Shown: positions 9,748 through 18,922, counted from the stretch's first letter. The stretch: DNA of 48,763 nt from JAVBJN01 sp031546985 (GCA_031546985.1 JAVBJN010000028.1:1-48763); one strand, 5' to 3'. Numbers and translations: made by a program. The notes: generated by a model not told the origin, from the letters alone.

Positions 9748-12093
9748 ATGCCAACGAACAAAAGCAGCTTCGTAGTAGACATCGACGAATCACTGAAAGA
9801 CCTGGCCCTTACCGCCAATGTATTTGACGCCAATGGCAAATTACTGGCCTCTGCGCCGGTAGGCAAAGGCGGTAAAGTAGACCTCGACATTGATCCCGAC
9901 ACCCTGGCCCAGTCGCAACTGTTTATTACACCTGCAAGACCCAACACCGCATCGGCCAACATCACCACCCGACCTACTATCAGTGCCATGACCATGGCCA
10001 ACGCCGTGCAACCTACCATTCGCCTCACCGAGGGTAAGATCACCGCTGTTACCGGCATCACATCCGACAAATTGCAGCTCTGGCGCTGGATACGCTGTAA
10101 TGTAAGGGGAAGGCTCACCAAAAGAGTATGGATAGAAAACCAGTGGAAAGAATATGGTGTGTGCAAAGCCAGGGTACACATTTGCGAAGTAGACCGCATT
10201 CCTAGGCTCATTCTCGACCTGCCAGACGAAGTGATCTGGAAATGGCGTTACGAGTGGTGGAAACTGTTGAAACCACGCGTTAATCCACCTTTCCCTATTC
10301 CAATAGAAATTAAATGGCCCATTCCACAACCCGATCCGGCACCTTGGTTAAGTCCGGCCATTGACCCCACTATTGTGCGCACACCGCTCGAAAACATTTC
10401 GGAGTTAGCGCAAGGCATCAGCATATCCAACAAGCTGACCATTGCCAGCGGGCTCGGCAATATACGCATGAGCGCATTGAACCTGAATGCCAGGAACCTT
10501 ACGCCTACTGTGCAGTTCCCTGCCGATGTAGAAACGGCTATGCTTTCGGGCAATATCAGCGCCATTAAAGCCAACCTGGTTAAGAATATCGAAATTTTCC
10601 GACCCTGGTTCTGCCAATGGAACTGGCTGTGGCCCTACATTCTGCGCATGGACGAAATGGCTACCGTAATTACCGACCAGAACGGAAACTTTGAAGCACC
10701 TATTTATTACCTGCCTACCGGCGATAAACCCGATGTGTACATCTGGGCCGACTATTACCTCGATGGCAGCTGGGTTTCTATCTACAAACCATCTATTGCC
10801 TGCAGCACCATTTGGGATTATACCTGCAATTCGGAAATCAAGATCAACATCACCGACCCCAGGGTAAAACTCTGTGGCACTTCGCCAGTGGTACCGGGTT
10901 CGGGTATTGAGTTCCGCCGCATAGGCAGCAGTTGTCTGCCGCACCAGGTGCAGCAGAGCAATACACCCATCAATGTAATTCAGGGCAAAAGGTTCGATGA
11001 AATAGGGCTTACCAACTGGATCTACGGCCGCTATATTTCACCATTCGGCAATACCCTGCCGCTTAAACTAATCTTCACCGACGGGCTCAAAGCCGCCAGC
11101 ATTACCCACTACCGCTGGAAGTTCAGACCGGTAGCACTGGTAAACCCAGCCGGTATGCACAGCACCGGAGGCGATAATACGCTCAACTACATTCCTGCGC
11201 CGGGTGCCAGCTGGCAATATATTAATGTGGATGTAAACATTGGTTATGTAGAGTTCCAAAGCAGCCCTATCAAGTTTTTCCATAAAAGGTTTAAACTGGG
11301 TCCTGTAGCCGAATCGCCAGAACCTATGTATCTTATTCCACCTTCCAAAGTAGAAGACCTGCCCTTGCCTGCGCCTGCAGCCGGCACAAGCCGGTTCTGG
11401 GAAATTGAGGAATTCTACAGCTCTGCACTGGATACCATAGCCAATTGCCCCGAAGGATTGTATGAATTGCAACTGGAATTATTTGAGAAAAAAGCCAACG
11501 GCACTTTTGTGCAAAGGGAAATGACCAAAAACTTCTTCCAGGTACCCGATCCGTTGAACACCGATCAAAGTATAGATGCACCTAATTACCTGCTGCAAGC
11601 CGGATCGGCTGGCAATGCAACCGGGTTCAAAATACAAGTACGGGTAGACAACAGGGCTTGTGCAGCCGCTATTTATCCTATAACTGTAAACGGTACCGCG
11701 GTAACCACCGATTGTGGTTTTATGGCATTCCCTCCTCCGGATGCAACCGTTAAGGTAGATTACACCGCAGCGCACCCCAACGATTTTGCCTTCTTTGGGT
11801 TCAATATAGACCGGGCTTATACCTCGGCCCTGGCCCTACCCGATGTAAGCGGACAAATGGTAATAGGCGATGCGCCATACACCATTAGCGGCGACAACCG
11901 GTTGTACACCCTGGTCAATGGATCGCCCAATGTGTATACGCAAAGTTTCATGGCGAGCCAGTTGATGGGCGTTTGTCCTGCAGCGGCCTTCGTAGAATCA
12001 CTGGGCGTGTATGCTACAGCTACCAATGGTACTTCAAGACTCGATTACCTGGACCGTTATCAAAACGCAGCTTTCGCATTGCAAAAACAATAG
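9748..12093 (+). CDS. Uncharacterised 781-residue protein, no signal peptide
   Basis: I do not recognise this protein. It starts at the ATG at 9748 (MPTNKSSFVVDIDES) and has no signal peptide, membrane segment or sorting tail. Visible features are an N-terminal beta-type segment (about 1-60) resembling a small carbohydrate/transthyretin-like fold; a tryptophan-rich stretch (about 105-200) with repeated W-R/W-K and proline-rich P-F-P-I-P, W-P-I-P-Q-P pieces; and a middle part (about 300-370) with T-D-Q-N-G-N-F-E-A-P-I-Y-Y, like a carboxypeptidase-regulatory beta-sandwich, with several cysteines. The C-terminal third is beta-rich with paired cysteines. It is monocistronic, with a promoter-like element before it and a strong terminator after it. 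It could be a cytoplasmic structural protein or one exported by a route without a cleavable signal; this is open. Confidence 0.85.
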   Translation: MPTNKSSFVVDIDESLKDLALTANVFDANGKLLASAPVGKGGKVDLDIDPDTLAQSQLFITPARPNTASANITTRPTISAMTMANAVQPTIRLTEGKITAVTGITSDKLQLWRWIRCNVRGRLTKRVWIENQWKEYGVCKARVHICEVDRIPRLILDLPDEVIWKWRYEWWKLLKPRVNPPFPIPIEIKWPIPQPDPAPWLSPAIDPTIVRTPLENISELAQGISISNKLTIASGLGNIRMSALNLNARNLTPTVQFPADVETAMLSGNISAIKANLVKNIEIFRPWFCQWNWLWPYILRMDEMATVITDQNGNFEAPIYYLPTGDKPDVYIWADYYLDGSWVSIYKPSIACSTIWDYTCNSEIKINITDPRVKLCGTSPVVPGSGIEFRRIGSSCLPHQVQQSNTPINVIQGKRFDEIGLTNWIYGRYISPFGNTLPLKLIFTDGLKAASITHYRWKFRPVALVNPAGMHSTGGDNTLNYIPAPGASWQYINVDVNIGYVEFQSSPIKFFHKRFKLGPVAESPEPMYLIPPSKVEDLPLPAPAAGTSRFWEIEEFYSSALDTIANCPEGLYELQLELFEKKANGTFVQREMTKNFFQVPDPLNTDQSIDAPNYLLQAGSAGNATGFKIQVRVDNRACAAAIYPITVNGTAVTTDCGFMAFPPPDATVKVDYTAAHPNDFAFFGFNIDRAYTSALALPDVSGQMVIGDAPYTISGDNRLYTLVNGSPNVYTQSFMASQLMGVCPAAAFVESLGVYATATNGTSRLDYLDRYQNAAFALQKQ

Positions 12094-12120
12094 TTAACCT
12101 ATCAACCGTTAAATCCCGAA

Positions 12121-12156
12121 AACAATAAAACCGCCCCGTAAGGCGGTTTTATTGTT
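12121..12156. terminator. Bidirectional terminator between convergent genes
   Basis: AACAATAAAACCGCC and GGCGGTTTTATTGTT form a 15-bp perfect stem with a 6-nt loop. It lies between the plus-strand 781-residue gene and the minus-strand terB and has A/T runs on both flanks. Confidence 0.9.
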
Positions 12157-12169
12157 ACTTTTAAAATCC

Positions 12170-12613
12170 TTATACTTTATTCTTCAAAATCACTACTTCT
12201 GCGGCTTTATAAGCCAATGCATCTTCAATATTCAGTTCCTTTTTAATCCTGTCCAGCACATTTTGCTCTTCGGGTGCAGCAGAACCATCAGAGAAAACCA
12301 GATCGCAGGCGTATACGAAAGTGCCCTGGTGCAGGGCTGCCGGCAATGCAGCGATTGCAGATGTCAGCAACACTTCATGGCCAGGACCTTTTACAATTTT
12401 CATCAACTTGTTCATGGAATCTTTATACTGCCTGTCGGTATAGTTTTTCATGATGTTGGCACGACCCAGCGTTTTCCAGAAATCGTCTACTTCCTCTTCA
12501 GAAAAATAACCATCGGCAGCAATAACAGCTAAAAGCACACCCATAAATGCTTCCTGCTCATTAAATTTCTGATCGGCTTCATTGGAGCCTAAAAGGTTGC
12601 TAAAAAATCCCAT
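12170..12613 (-). CDS. terB: TerB-like tellurite resistance protein
   Basis: The start is taken at 12613 (MGFFSNLLGS), giving 147 residues, the usual TerB size; the longer open frame would overlap the upstream gene. The product has the all-helical TerB repeat layout with the acidic motifs A-A-D-G-Y-F-S-E-E-E (about 32-41) and F-S-D-G-S-A-A-P-E-E (about 108-117), which mirror each other in the two halves and are thought to bind metal. TerB proteins are cytoplasmic or membrane-associated partners of TerC and TerD. It is the last gene of the short second transcript of the ter locus, 37 bp after the DUF1444-like gene, and is followed by a strong terminator. Confidence 0.88.
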   Translation of the reverse strand: MGFFSNLLGSNEADQKFNEQEAFMGVLLAVIAADGYFSEEEVDDFWKTLGRANIMKNYTDRQYKDSMNKLMKIVKGPGHEVLLTSAIAALPAALHQGTFVYACDLVFSDGSAAPEEQNVLDRIKKELNIEDALAYKAAEVVILKNKV

Positions 12614-12650
12614 TTTGATTTGGTTTTGATTATTATAATTATAGATAATA

Positions 12651-13637
12651 CTATTTGTAATACTCCTTTTTGAAGCGTTTCTTACGGTGCAGTTGCCCGC
12701 TTGCAAAGTCTTCGCCAAAAATGATGGACAACTCAATATTCCTTTTGAGGCGCGAGGAAAGCTCTTTTATCTTGCCAGACTTTTCTACAGATACCCAAAA
12801 GCGGGCTATCTTATCTTCGAGCTCAACAGCATAAGCATTATAAGAGCGGTCTATCACAAATTCAATTATGCCCAGGAACTTATGCTGCGTTACCCCTTTA
12901 CCCAACAGATAGAAAATAGCTTTTTCACACAAATCGATCAACTGCATATCATCACCAGCGCCAATCTCCACTTTATAGAAAAAATCACCGGTAAAAACGG
13001 GCACTTCTATCACCTTGAGCACCTGCCCTTCTAAAGGTGCTAACTCGCTCTGGCCTTTCTCTTCCAGCATATTGGCGTGCTGGCGCAAAACTTCTTTTAC
13101 GGCTGTAACCCGGTCGTGTGTGTACACAAAGGCAAGGTCGCTCAGGACCTGAACCGATAGTTTTCCAAACTCGGCTTTGGCCCTTTTAAGAAAACCAGCA
13201 TGTGGCGCAGTTCCTTCGGTTTCGGCAGCAACCAGAATAATGCCGCTATGCGGTATCATTACCAGGAGCGCTGCTGCATTGAGCAAGGATGCTGCCTGTT
13301 GCATAAATATAGGATCGAGCACCTTTCCTGCTACATCTTCTCCTGCTGCAGCTGTACAAAACAAATAAACAGCGCCTTCTTCACGCACAACCTGCCACTT
13401 CAGATCCAGCTCCCTTAAATGACTAAATGCAGCCTGCACCATTTCCTTACCGGTCATGTGCAACCGCTCCGGCGATTTTACCAACTGGTTGTTGCGAACA
13501 AAATAAATAGCAGGAATCTTGCGGCTGTGCATTTCATATTCTGGTACAAAAAGAGGAAAGGAATAATGGTTTATTACCGCTGCGTCCTCCATCTTTAACA
13601 CCAACGAAACGGTTGATCGGTTAAGGTTAACTTCCAT
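12651..13637 (-). CDS. DUF1444 (YtpQ)-like protein in the ter locus
   Basis: A 328-residue soluble protein. The first two thirds look like the DUF1444/YtpQ family: a beta segment with I-P-A-I-Y-F-V-R-N, then H-M-T-G-K-E-M-V-Q-A-A-F-S-H-L, a Y-L-F-C strand, and V-M-I-P-H-S-G-I-I-L-V-A-A, in the order seen in that family (in YtpQ: an N-L-R-S-L helix, Y-Y-F-F, S-V-P-H-Q-D-V-L-I-L-A). The last 100 residues are an addition ending in a very basic tail (H-R-K-K-R-F-K-K-E-Y-Y-K) that could touch nucleic acid or membrane. It has its own promoter-like element and lies downstream of the terC terminator, forming a two-gene unit with terB. Function unknown; the family link is tentative. Confidence 0.75.
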   Translation of the reverse strand: MEVNLNRSTVSLVLKMEDAAVINHYSFPLFVPEYEMHSRKIPAIYFVRNNQLVKSPERLHMTGKEMVQAAFSHLRELDLKWQVVREEGAVYLFCTAAAGEDVAGKVLDPIFMQQAASLLNAAALLVMIPHSGIILVAAETEGTAPHAGFLKRAKAEFGKLSVQVLSDLAFVYTHDRVTAVKEVLRQHANMLEEKGQSELAPLEGQVLKVIEVPVFTGDFFYKVEIGAGDDMQLIDLCEKAIFYLLGKGVTQHKFLGIIEFVIDRSYNAYAVELEDKIARFWVSVEKSGKIKELSSRLKRNIELSIIFGEDFASGQLHRKKRFKKEYYK

Positions 13638-13680
13638 TAGAATGCTCTCTTACAATACAATGTATCGTTTATTATTTTGG

Positions 13681-13688
13681 CAAAATTA
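13681..13688 (-). promoter_or_regulatory. Candidate promoter of the DUF1444-like/terB unit
   Basis: On the minus strand this reads TAATTTTG, matching TAnnTTTG, 43 bp upstream of the ATG at 13637 and beyond the terC terminator, where a fresh promoter is needed. A T-run ending in G lies further upstream, at a shorter than usual spacing. Confidence 0.45.
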
Positions 13689-13790
13689 AAGGGATCGCTC
13701 CAAAAAAGGTCATAAAAATACCAATTTGTCCGTTTTAACAAAAACATACGTTTAGTGTATTAAATATTCTCTTTTATTCATGCTATAAAA

Positions 13791-13821
13791 TAAAAAAACC
13801 GCCTAATAGGCGGTTTTTTTA
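13791..13821. terminator. Terminator after terC (bidirectional)
   Basis: AAAAAAACCGCCT and AGGCGGTTTTTTT form a near-perfect stem with a tiny loop, 16 bp after the terC stop on the minus strand. It ends the long ter transcript and separates the DUF1444-like/terB unit. Confidence 0.9.
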
Positions 13822-13836
13822 TAATTATTTAAAAAC

Positions 13837-14862
13837 TTAAGCGCTTTGTCTCAATTCTTCCCCACTACTATCATCTTCCTTATCGTCTTCCTTAACCGGA
13901 AACACAACGGATGCCAGTACCGAAAGCAATAACACGCCTCCAACTACAGAAAGGGATATAGGTGATGAAATATGATAAAATGGTGCAATAAGCATCTTAA
14001 TACCAATAAAGCTCAGGATAATGGCCAGGCCATACTTCAGGCGACTAAACATATGGATAAAATTGGCCAGCAGGAAATACAAAGCCCTTAAACCCAAAAT
14101 CGCGAAGATATTGGAAGTGTACAGGATCAAAGGATCATCTGGCGCGATGGCAAAGATGGCAGGGATTGAATCTACGGCAAACAGTAAGTCGGTAAATTCG
14201 ATTACAGCTACCACCACCAGTAAAGGTGTGGCCAGCTTAATTCCGTTTTCGATGGTAAAGAAACGGTCGCCGTCAAATTCTTTACTTACTTTAAAAAAGC
14301 GGTGTACAAGTTTGGCTCCGGCACTTTTGCTGAAATCTTTTTCTTCTTCATCATCCTCGCTTGAAAACCAGGATTTGATGCCAGCATATACCAGGAAGAA
14401 ACCAAACAGCGTGAGCACTACGTTAATTTTAACCACCTGACCCAACAATGTCATTTCGGGCAGGAAGGTGAGGTTAATAAGCCCAACGCCTGTAAAGATG
14501 AATATGGCACGGAACAGCAAGGCTCCTATAATGCCCCAGAACAATACTTTATGGTGCAGTTCCTTAGGCACCTTAAAGAAGGAGAACACCAGTATAAATA
14601 CAAAGAGATTATCTACAGACAATGCTTTTTCGATCCAGTAAGCAGACTGGAACTGAGCAAATTTTTCTGCGCCCGCGAAATAATATATAATTCCGCTGAA
14701 CGCCATAGCGAGCGAGATCCAGACAATTGACCAGGAGAGCGCCTCCTTATTCGTAACCGCATGGCTTTTTTTGTTAAAAATGCCGAGGTCCAATAACAAC
14801 ATAATTACTACTGTAACCGCAAACAGGGCTATGAGCCCCGGATGATTGATCATACTGTCCAT
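13837..14862 (-). CDS. terC: TerC family integral membrane protein
   Basis: A 341-residue polytopic protein with about eight hydrophobic helices. It carries the TerC signatures: E-K-A-L-S-V-D-N-L-F-V-F (about 78-89) and E-F-T-D-L-L-F-A-V-D-S-I-P-A (about 222-235), whose acidic residues lie within membrane helices and are thought to handle metal ions. A charged cytoplasmic loop (S-S-E-D-D-E-E-E-K) separates the halves, and the tail is acidic (V-K-E-D-D-K-E-D-D). An alternative ATG three codons in (MINHPG) is possible. TerC is the membrane component of tellurium/stress loci and, in the broader family, of manganese export. Here it is the last gene before the terminator, 32 bp behind the kinase. 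Confidence 0.95.
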   Translation of the reverse strand: MDSMINHPGLIALFAVTVVIMLLLDLGIFNKKSHAVTNKEALSWSIVWISLAMAFSGIIYYFAGAEKFAQFQSAYWIEKALSVDNLFVFILVFSFFKVPKELHHKVLFWGIIGALLFRAIFIFTGVGLINLTFLPEMTLLGQVVKINVVLTLFGFFLVYAGIKSWFSSEDDEEEKDFSKSAGAKLVHRFFKVSKEFDGDRFFTIENGIKLATPLLVVVAVIEFTDLLFAVDSIPAIFAIAPDDPLILYTSNIFAILGLRALYFLLANFIHMFSRLKYGLAIILSFIGIKMLIAPFYHISSPISLSVVGGVLLLSVLASVVFPVKEDDKEDDSSGEELRQSA

Positions 14863-14894
14863 TATACTTCCGATTTATTGTTGACTTATTCTGC

Positions 14895-16403
14895 TTATTG
14901 GTTGGCGAGCGTAATCATTACAACCCTACCACCATCTTCTTTTGATAATAATAGCTTTTTACCGTCTGTAAGCTCTACCATTGCCCCAATGGGCACTTCC
15001 ACATCTTCTGTAAGGTCTTTCAAAGAGGTTAGCTTTTGGTTAACCAGTACCCATTTGCCATTGTGGAAAGTAAAGTACCCAACCGGCACTTTTTGTGCGG
15101 TGGTGAGTTTCTCGTTCCGAACCACATTCCGGTTTACATGCCATTGAAATAAATACTGGTTGTGGTACACCATTAACCGGTGATTCTCCGGGCGCCATAC
15201 CGTAGGCTGAAACTGGTAATACAGGTCGAGCACCGGCAGCGTACCCTTATGCGGCGTACCGCAAAACGGGCATTTGGGATTATTTGTATTGTCGAATACA
15301 TACCATTTCTGATCGCAGGCCGCATTGCCGCATGGTTGCATCAGATCGGTCGTTTTGAGCAGGGCCTGCTCCCAGGTTTCTGCCAACGGACGCTCGTTAG
15401 GCTGGTGCAATCCTTTGATAAAAGCCTGATCGAACAATTCTTTGAGGTATGGCCCCGTTATATGGTAAGGAACTTTGGACACATCGGCCCAGGGCAGTTC
15501 CTTCGGATTGAGCTGGCCCTGCTTAGGCCGGTTAGACTGGTCTGAAGGGTGCTCAATAAACAAAGCCCGCTCTCCCATAGACAATAAATCGTCTTTTTCG
15601 GTATCCAGATCATGCACCTTGCCACCTTTTAACGGGTGCCGGTACAACAGATACATGTAAATCATTACCGCCAGCGCGTGCAGGTCGGTTACCCTGCTCG
15701 GCAGCTTGCGGTTAGGATCCTGTATATCGAGGTGTTTGGTAGCCAATACTTCCGGCGCAATAAAATCGGCGGTGCCAATCACATCGGGCGGAAACAATCC
15801 CGGTACCACCAACCCATCAATATCAATAATAGTGGCCGATTTGGTTACCGGGTCTACCAATACATTTTTATAAGAAAGATCGGAGTGTGCCAAACCAGCA
15901 GCATGCAGGCGCTTTACCCCACGGGCAATATTGACGCACACCTGGAAATAACTTAGCCAGTTGCCCAATTCACTATCATCGAGCCTTAGTGCAAATTGCT
16001 TATTCCTGAATTTGGGTGAAGCAAACCATTTTCCTTCTTTTTCCTTACCCCGAATAAGATCGCTGGTAGCATATCCTTTCTTAAAAAAGAAACTATCCTT
16101 GTATACCGGCACAATCAGCCCGGTTTTGCTGTTCTGCTCCACGATATCAACCGGCCAGCAATAAAGCTCATGATAATAAGCTCCGCCATCCCGGTTAAAA
16201 AAGCTGTTGTAATAATCGGTAACAATACGCTTTAACCTTTCGCGGGCGTTTTCGTCCTGGGTATCGCGGTAGAAAGCCACCACGTAACTCTTATCCGGGC
16301 TGAAAAAAACATCTTTCATGCCACCACGCATAGGCTCCCCATTATCAACATACTGATACGATTTGCCGGTGATACCCGATGACACTGTAATTGTTCTGCT
16401 CAT
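14895..16403 (-). CDS. TerY-P-type protein kinase with zinc ribbon
   Basis: A 502-residue protein kinase-like protein. The catalytic loop reads H173-S-D175-L-S-Y-K-N180, and the metal-binding segment is I-I-D194-I-D196-G-L. The glycine-rich loop region is G-G-M-K-D-V-F-F, and the usual VAIK lysine is replaced in V-V-A-F-Y-R, so the ATP-anchoring lysine is shifted or absent. After the kinase fold comes a four-cysteine zinc ribbon (C358, C363, C378, C381), then a beta-rich tail of about 100 residues. This is the kinase of the TerY/PP2C/kinase set of ter loci, which is proposed to phosphorylate partners in a metal or DNA stress pathway. It starts 43 bp after the phosphatase stop and precedes terC. 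Confidence 0.9.
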   Translation of the reverse strand: MSRTITVSSGITGKSYQYVDNGEPMRGGMKDVFFSPDKSYVVAFYRDTQDENARERLKRIVTDYYNSFFNRDGGAYYHELYCWPVDIVEQNSKTGLIVPVYKDSFFFKKGYATSDLIRGKEKEGKWFASPKFRNKQFALRLDDSELGNWLSYFQVCVNIARGVKRLHAAGLAHSDLSYKNVLVDPVTKSATIIDIDGLVVPGLFPPDVIGTADFIAPEVLATKHLDIQDPNRKLPSRVTDLHALAVMIYMYLLYRHPLKGGKVHDLDTEKDDLLSMGERALFIEHPSDQSNRPKQGQLNPKELPWADVSKVPYHITGPYLKELFDQAFIKGLHQPNERPLAETWEQALLKTTDLMQPCGNAACDQKWYVFDNTNNPKCPFCGTPHKGTLPVLDLYYQFQPTVWRPENHRLMVYHNQYLFQWHVNRNVVRNEKLTTAQKVPVGYFTFHNGKWVLVNQKLTSLKDLTEDVEVPIGAMVELTDGKKLLLSKEDGGRVVMITLANQ

Positions 16404-16446
16404 GATCGATATTCCAAAGAGCGGATCTGCATCCTGCTCTGTTGTT

Positions 16447-17850
16447 TTAAAATATAATTGCCAATGTTCTGTCGTCGTGGTTGCCAGGGCTCCAGAAATT
16501 CATCCAATCCGAAAGTTGTTGTGCCAGCAATGGATTATCGCGGTTTAACACCACTTTTGCTCCTTCGGCATTATTGCCATCCAGATCGGCAAGTAAAGCA
16601 TTCCATTTTTCCGGCTTTGCCAGGCTGGCTTCTACTTCAAACTTCGGATCGTAAATACCGTCGGTCATCAGCATGAGATAAGCAAAATCGCTAATCATAG
16701 TAAACCCAAAACGGGTATAAAACTGGTCGTTGCTGTATATTTCCGGCATGGTTACAAACCTGGTGCCACCGCCAAACTCTCCAACATCGAGCTTATTCAT
16801 CAACTTCACCGTTGCACCATCTTTATCCAGCACTGCTATGGGACAATCGCCTACGCCAAACGTTAAGATGGCATAACCCGGTGCATATTTTTTAACCAAA
16901 GCGAATACCAATGTGGCGTGCAAGTCCTTCATCTGGCAACCCGCTTTAGCAGCAAATGCCTCCAGTTTCTGATAAACGGTTTGCACAGCCTGGGCCAGCA
17001 TTTCACAAATCTGCGCCTGTAATTGCTGCCCGGCATCTGCTCCCGGCGCCTCGCTATAAGTCGCTAACGCCGCATCCAAACCTGCAAATGTAGCCGTACC
17101 AATCTTCTCTGCAAAATATTCTGTAACGGTTTGGCAGGCCAACCGGGATGCTTCGCGCGATAACACTGCAGAACCGGCCCCGTCAGAAACCGCAACCACG
17201 CTCCACCCCGATTCGGTCAGGTGCGTAAAACTGAAGTCATCGTCCCGAAAACTGCCTACATTGGCATGTGACCGTCCGCGCCGGGAGGCTACTACAATGG
17301 TACGATCGCCCAGATGGCCCGTTACCGCCACATCATCTTGCTTCCAATAAGGATCGGCCGTATCAGAAGCAATATTTTTCCATAGACTTCGTGGATCAGG
17401 ATTGATGATGAGCATAACAGGTTTGGTAAATTCTTCCCCATCTACCTGCTGCAGTCCAAACCGCAACGTAAGCCGGATATCTCCACTTTTCTGAGGCACA
17501 CCAGATAAGGTTTTAGATTCCGGTGCATAGGTAAGTCCCGTCTCTTCCAACCCTTCCAGCCGAACATTAACCAGGTCTTGCCAGCCCAAACGCACAATAT
17601 CGATCACTGTTTCGTAAGGTTTACCTACTGTAGCGTTCGGAATCGAAAAAGCCTGGTCTTTGATATCATTAATCCTCACATCTTTCAGCCATTTTGCCAT
17701 AAGGGTCTGTTGGTTTTGTTGTATCTGCAGCACGGCGTCACGATTGGCCGGGTCCTGAACAAACGCGTCAAACAGACTGCTCCGTTCCGGAACCACTTCA
17801 ATGCCTTTTTGCGCAAACAGAGATTGTATATATGCTTTTGCCTCACTCAT
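16447..17850 (-). CDS. PP2C-type protein phosphatase of the ter signalling set
   Basis: A 467-residue protein. The N-terminal 50 residues are helical; about 65-150 is an Ig/cadherin-like beta-sandwich (L-S-G-V-P-Q-K-S-G-D-I like putative-Ig domains); and about 170-467 is a PP2C phosphatase. PP2C metal-binding motifs are R-G-R-S-H-A-N-V-G-S-F-R-D-D-D-F (191-206), V-S-D223-G-A-G-S-A, L-M-L-M-T-D-G-I-Y-D near 400-410, and a terminal D-D-R-T-L-A-I-I. It should remove phosphates added by the neighbouring kinase. It begins 9 bp after the vWA/zinc-ribbon gene, supporting co-translation. The Ig-like module before the phosphatase is probably for protein binding. Confidence 0.92.
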   Translation of the reverse strand: MSEAKAYIQSLFAQKGIEVVPERSSLFDAFVQDPANRDAVLQIQQNQQTLMAKWLKDVRINDIKDQAFSIPNATVGKPYETVIDIVRLGWQDLVNVRLEGLEETGLTYAPESKTLSGVPQKSGDIRLTLRFGLQQVDGEEFTKPVMLIINPDPRSLWKNIASDTADPYWKQDDVAVTGHLGDRTIVVASRRGRSHANVGSFRDDDFSFTHLTESGWSVVAVSDGAGSAVLSREASRLACQTVTEYFAEKIGTATFAGLDAALATYSEAPGADAGQQLQAQICEMLAQAVQTVYQKLEAFAAKAGCQMKDLHATLVFALVKKYAPGYAILTFGVGDCPIAVLDKDGATVKLMNKLDVGEFGGGTRFVTMPEIYSNDQFYTRFGFTMISDFAYLMLMTDGIYDPKFEVEASLAKPEKWNALLADLDGNNAEGAKVVLNRDNPLLAQQLSDWMNFWSPGNHDDRTLAIIF

Positions 17851-17859
17851 GTTTAATGC

Positions 17860-18903
17860 TTATCCTTTAGTACGGTTCACATCAAAGCCTTCGCCACCCA
17901 TCGTGTACTCACCCTGGTTGCTGCACCAGGGGCAGGTACTAATCTGTTCTTCGCCGATGCAATGAATTTTATCGCATACACATACTGCAAAAGCGATCTG
18001 GTTGCCACAGCAAGGACAGGTTGGCACACCTATGAGCTCGCTGGTATTGATGCTAAACGCCTGCTCCGAATGATCGGACAGCTCGCTGTAGGACTGATCT
18101 ACCTGAAAAGCCCCTTCGAGACGGTAAGCCAGGGTTTGCATATCCAGGAAGGGAGATGGCGTTAAGGTCTTTTTATATTTCATAAGGTATGGCCGTTTGG
18201 TATTCTGGCACATACCCGATAATACTACGTAATTGGGGTCGGCATATTCTTTGGGAGGTACCATCTTCAGCTCCATTTTCGACAAGGTTTCTTCGTCCAG
18301 CCCAGCCAGCTCAAATCCACCCGAATTATTTTCAACACTAATGCTGCTGGTTTTAATGGAATCGGTTACCCATTTAAAAAACTTACGGTAAGCGTTGGCA
18401 TCGGTATTGTCGAACATGAGCACCTGATCTGTTAACTGATGCAACAAATGCGCATCCGTTTCCTCACCAAAAGAAATAGCAATCAGGTTAGCGGCACGTT
18501 GCCAGTTTTGTTTCCATTCGGTTATCGCAGTAGCCGTATCATCGGTTGGTACACCATCGGTAAATAAAAATACGATGGGTTTCCAATCACCCTTCTGCTC
18601 ATAAGTCGTTTTCACAATATTTTTGCGCATTTCATACATCAGGTGCCCGAGTCCCTTGCTTACAGAGGTACCGCTGCCCACGGGAAACCTGGGCGGGTAA
18701 AAACTGATAATCTCCTGCAAGGGCACCAATGTTTTGGCCTGCCCGGCAAATACGATGACAGATACCCACACGGTTTCAATGGCATAGGGATCGGATTTTA
18801 ATTCCTGTATGATAGCAGCCAGCCCGTCCTCTACCTGGCGGATCGGTTCGCCCACCATCGATTCGGACACATCTATTAAAAAGTAAATCGGTAATCTTCT
18901 CAT
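17860..18903 (-). CDS. terY: TerY-like vWA protein with C-terminal zinc ribbon
   Basis: A 347-residue protein. A vWA domain (1-205) has a complete MIDAS metal site: D11-V-S13-E-S15, T79 in G-S-G-T-S, and D116 in F-T-D-G-V-P-T-D-D. A linker is followed by a cysteine-rich region (about 290-330) with C-P-C-C-G-N, A-V-C-V-C-D, and C-P-W-C-S-N, which reads as one or two zinc ribbons. It lacks the proline-rich tail of the other two vWA proteins in the locus. It lies 19 bp after the second vWA gene and 9 bp before the PP2C gene. It is the vWA member of the TerY/PP2C/kinase triad, likely a scaffold that brings metal-dependent protein partners together. Confidence 0.92.
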   Translation of the reverse strand: MRRLPIYFLIDVSESMVGEPIRQVEDGLAAIIQELKSDPYAIETVWVSVIVFAGQAKTLVPLQEIISFYPPRFPVGSGTSVSKGLGHLMYEMRKNIVKTTYEQKGDWKPIVFLFTDGVPTDDTATAITEWKQNWQRAANLIAISFGEETDAHLLHQLTDQVLMFDNTDANAYRKFFKWVTDSIKTSSISVENNSGGFELAGLDEETLSKMELKMVPPKEYADPNYVVLSGMCQNTKRPYLMKYKKTLTPSPFLDMQTLAYRLEGAFQVDQSYSELSDHSEQAFSINTSELIGVPTCPCCGNQIAFAVCVCDKIHCIGEEQISTCPWCSNQGEYTMGGEGFDVNRTKG

Positions 18904-18922
18904 AGTACTGTTGGTTGAAAAA

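Noticed and set aside
12614..12736. N-terminal extension of TerB
   Set aside because: It overlaps the DUF1444-like gene and the peptide does not resemble TerB; the ATG at 12613 gives the usual length.
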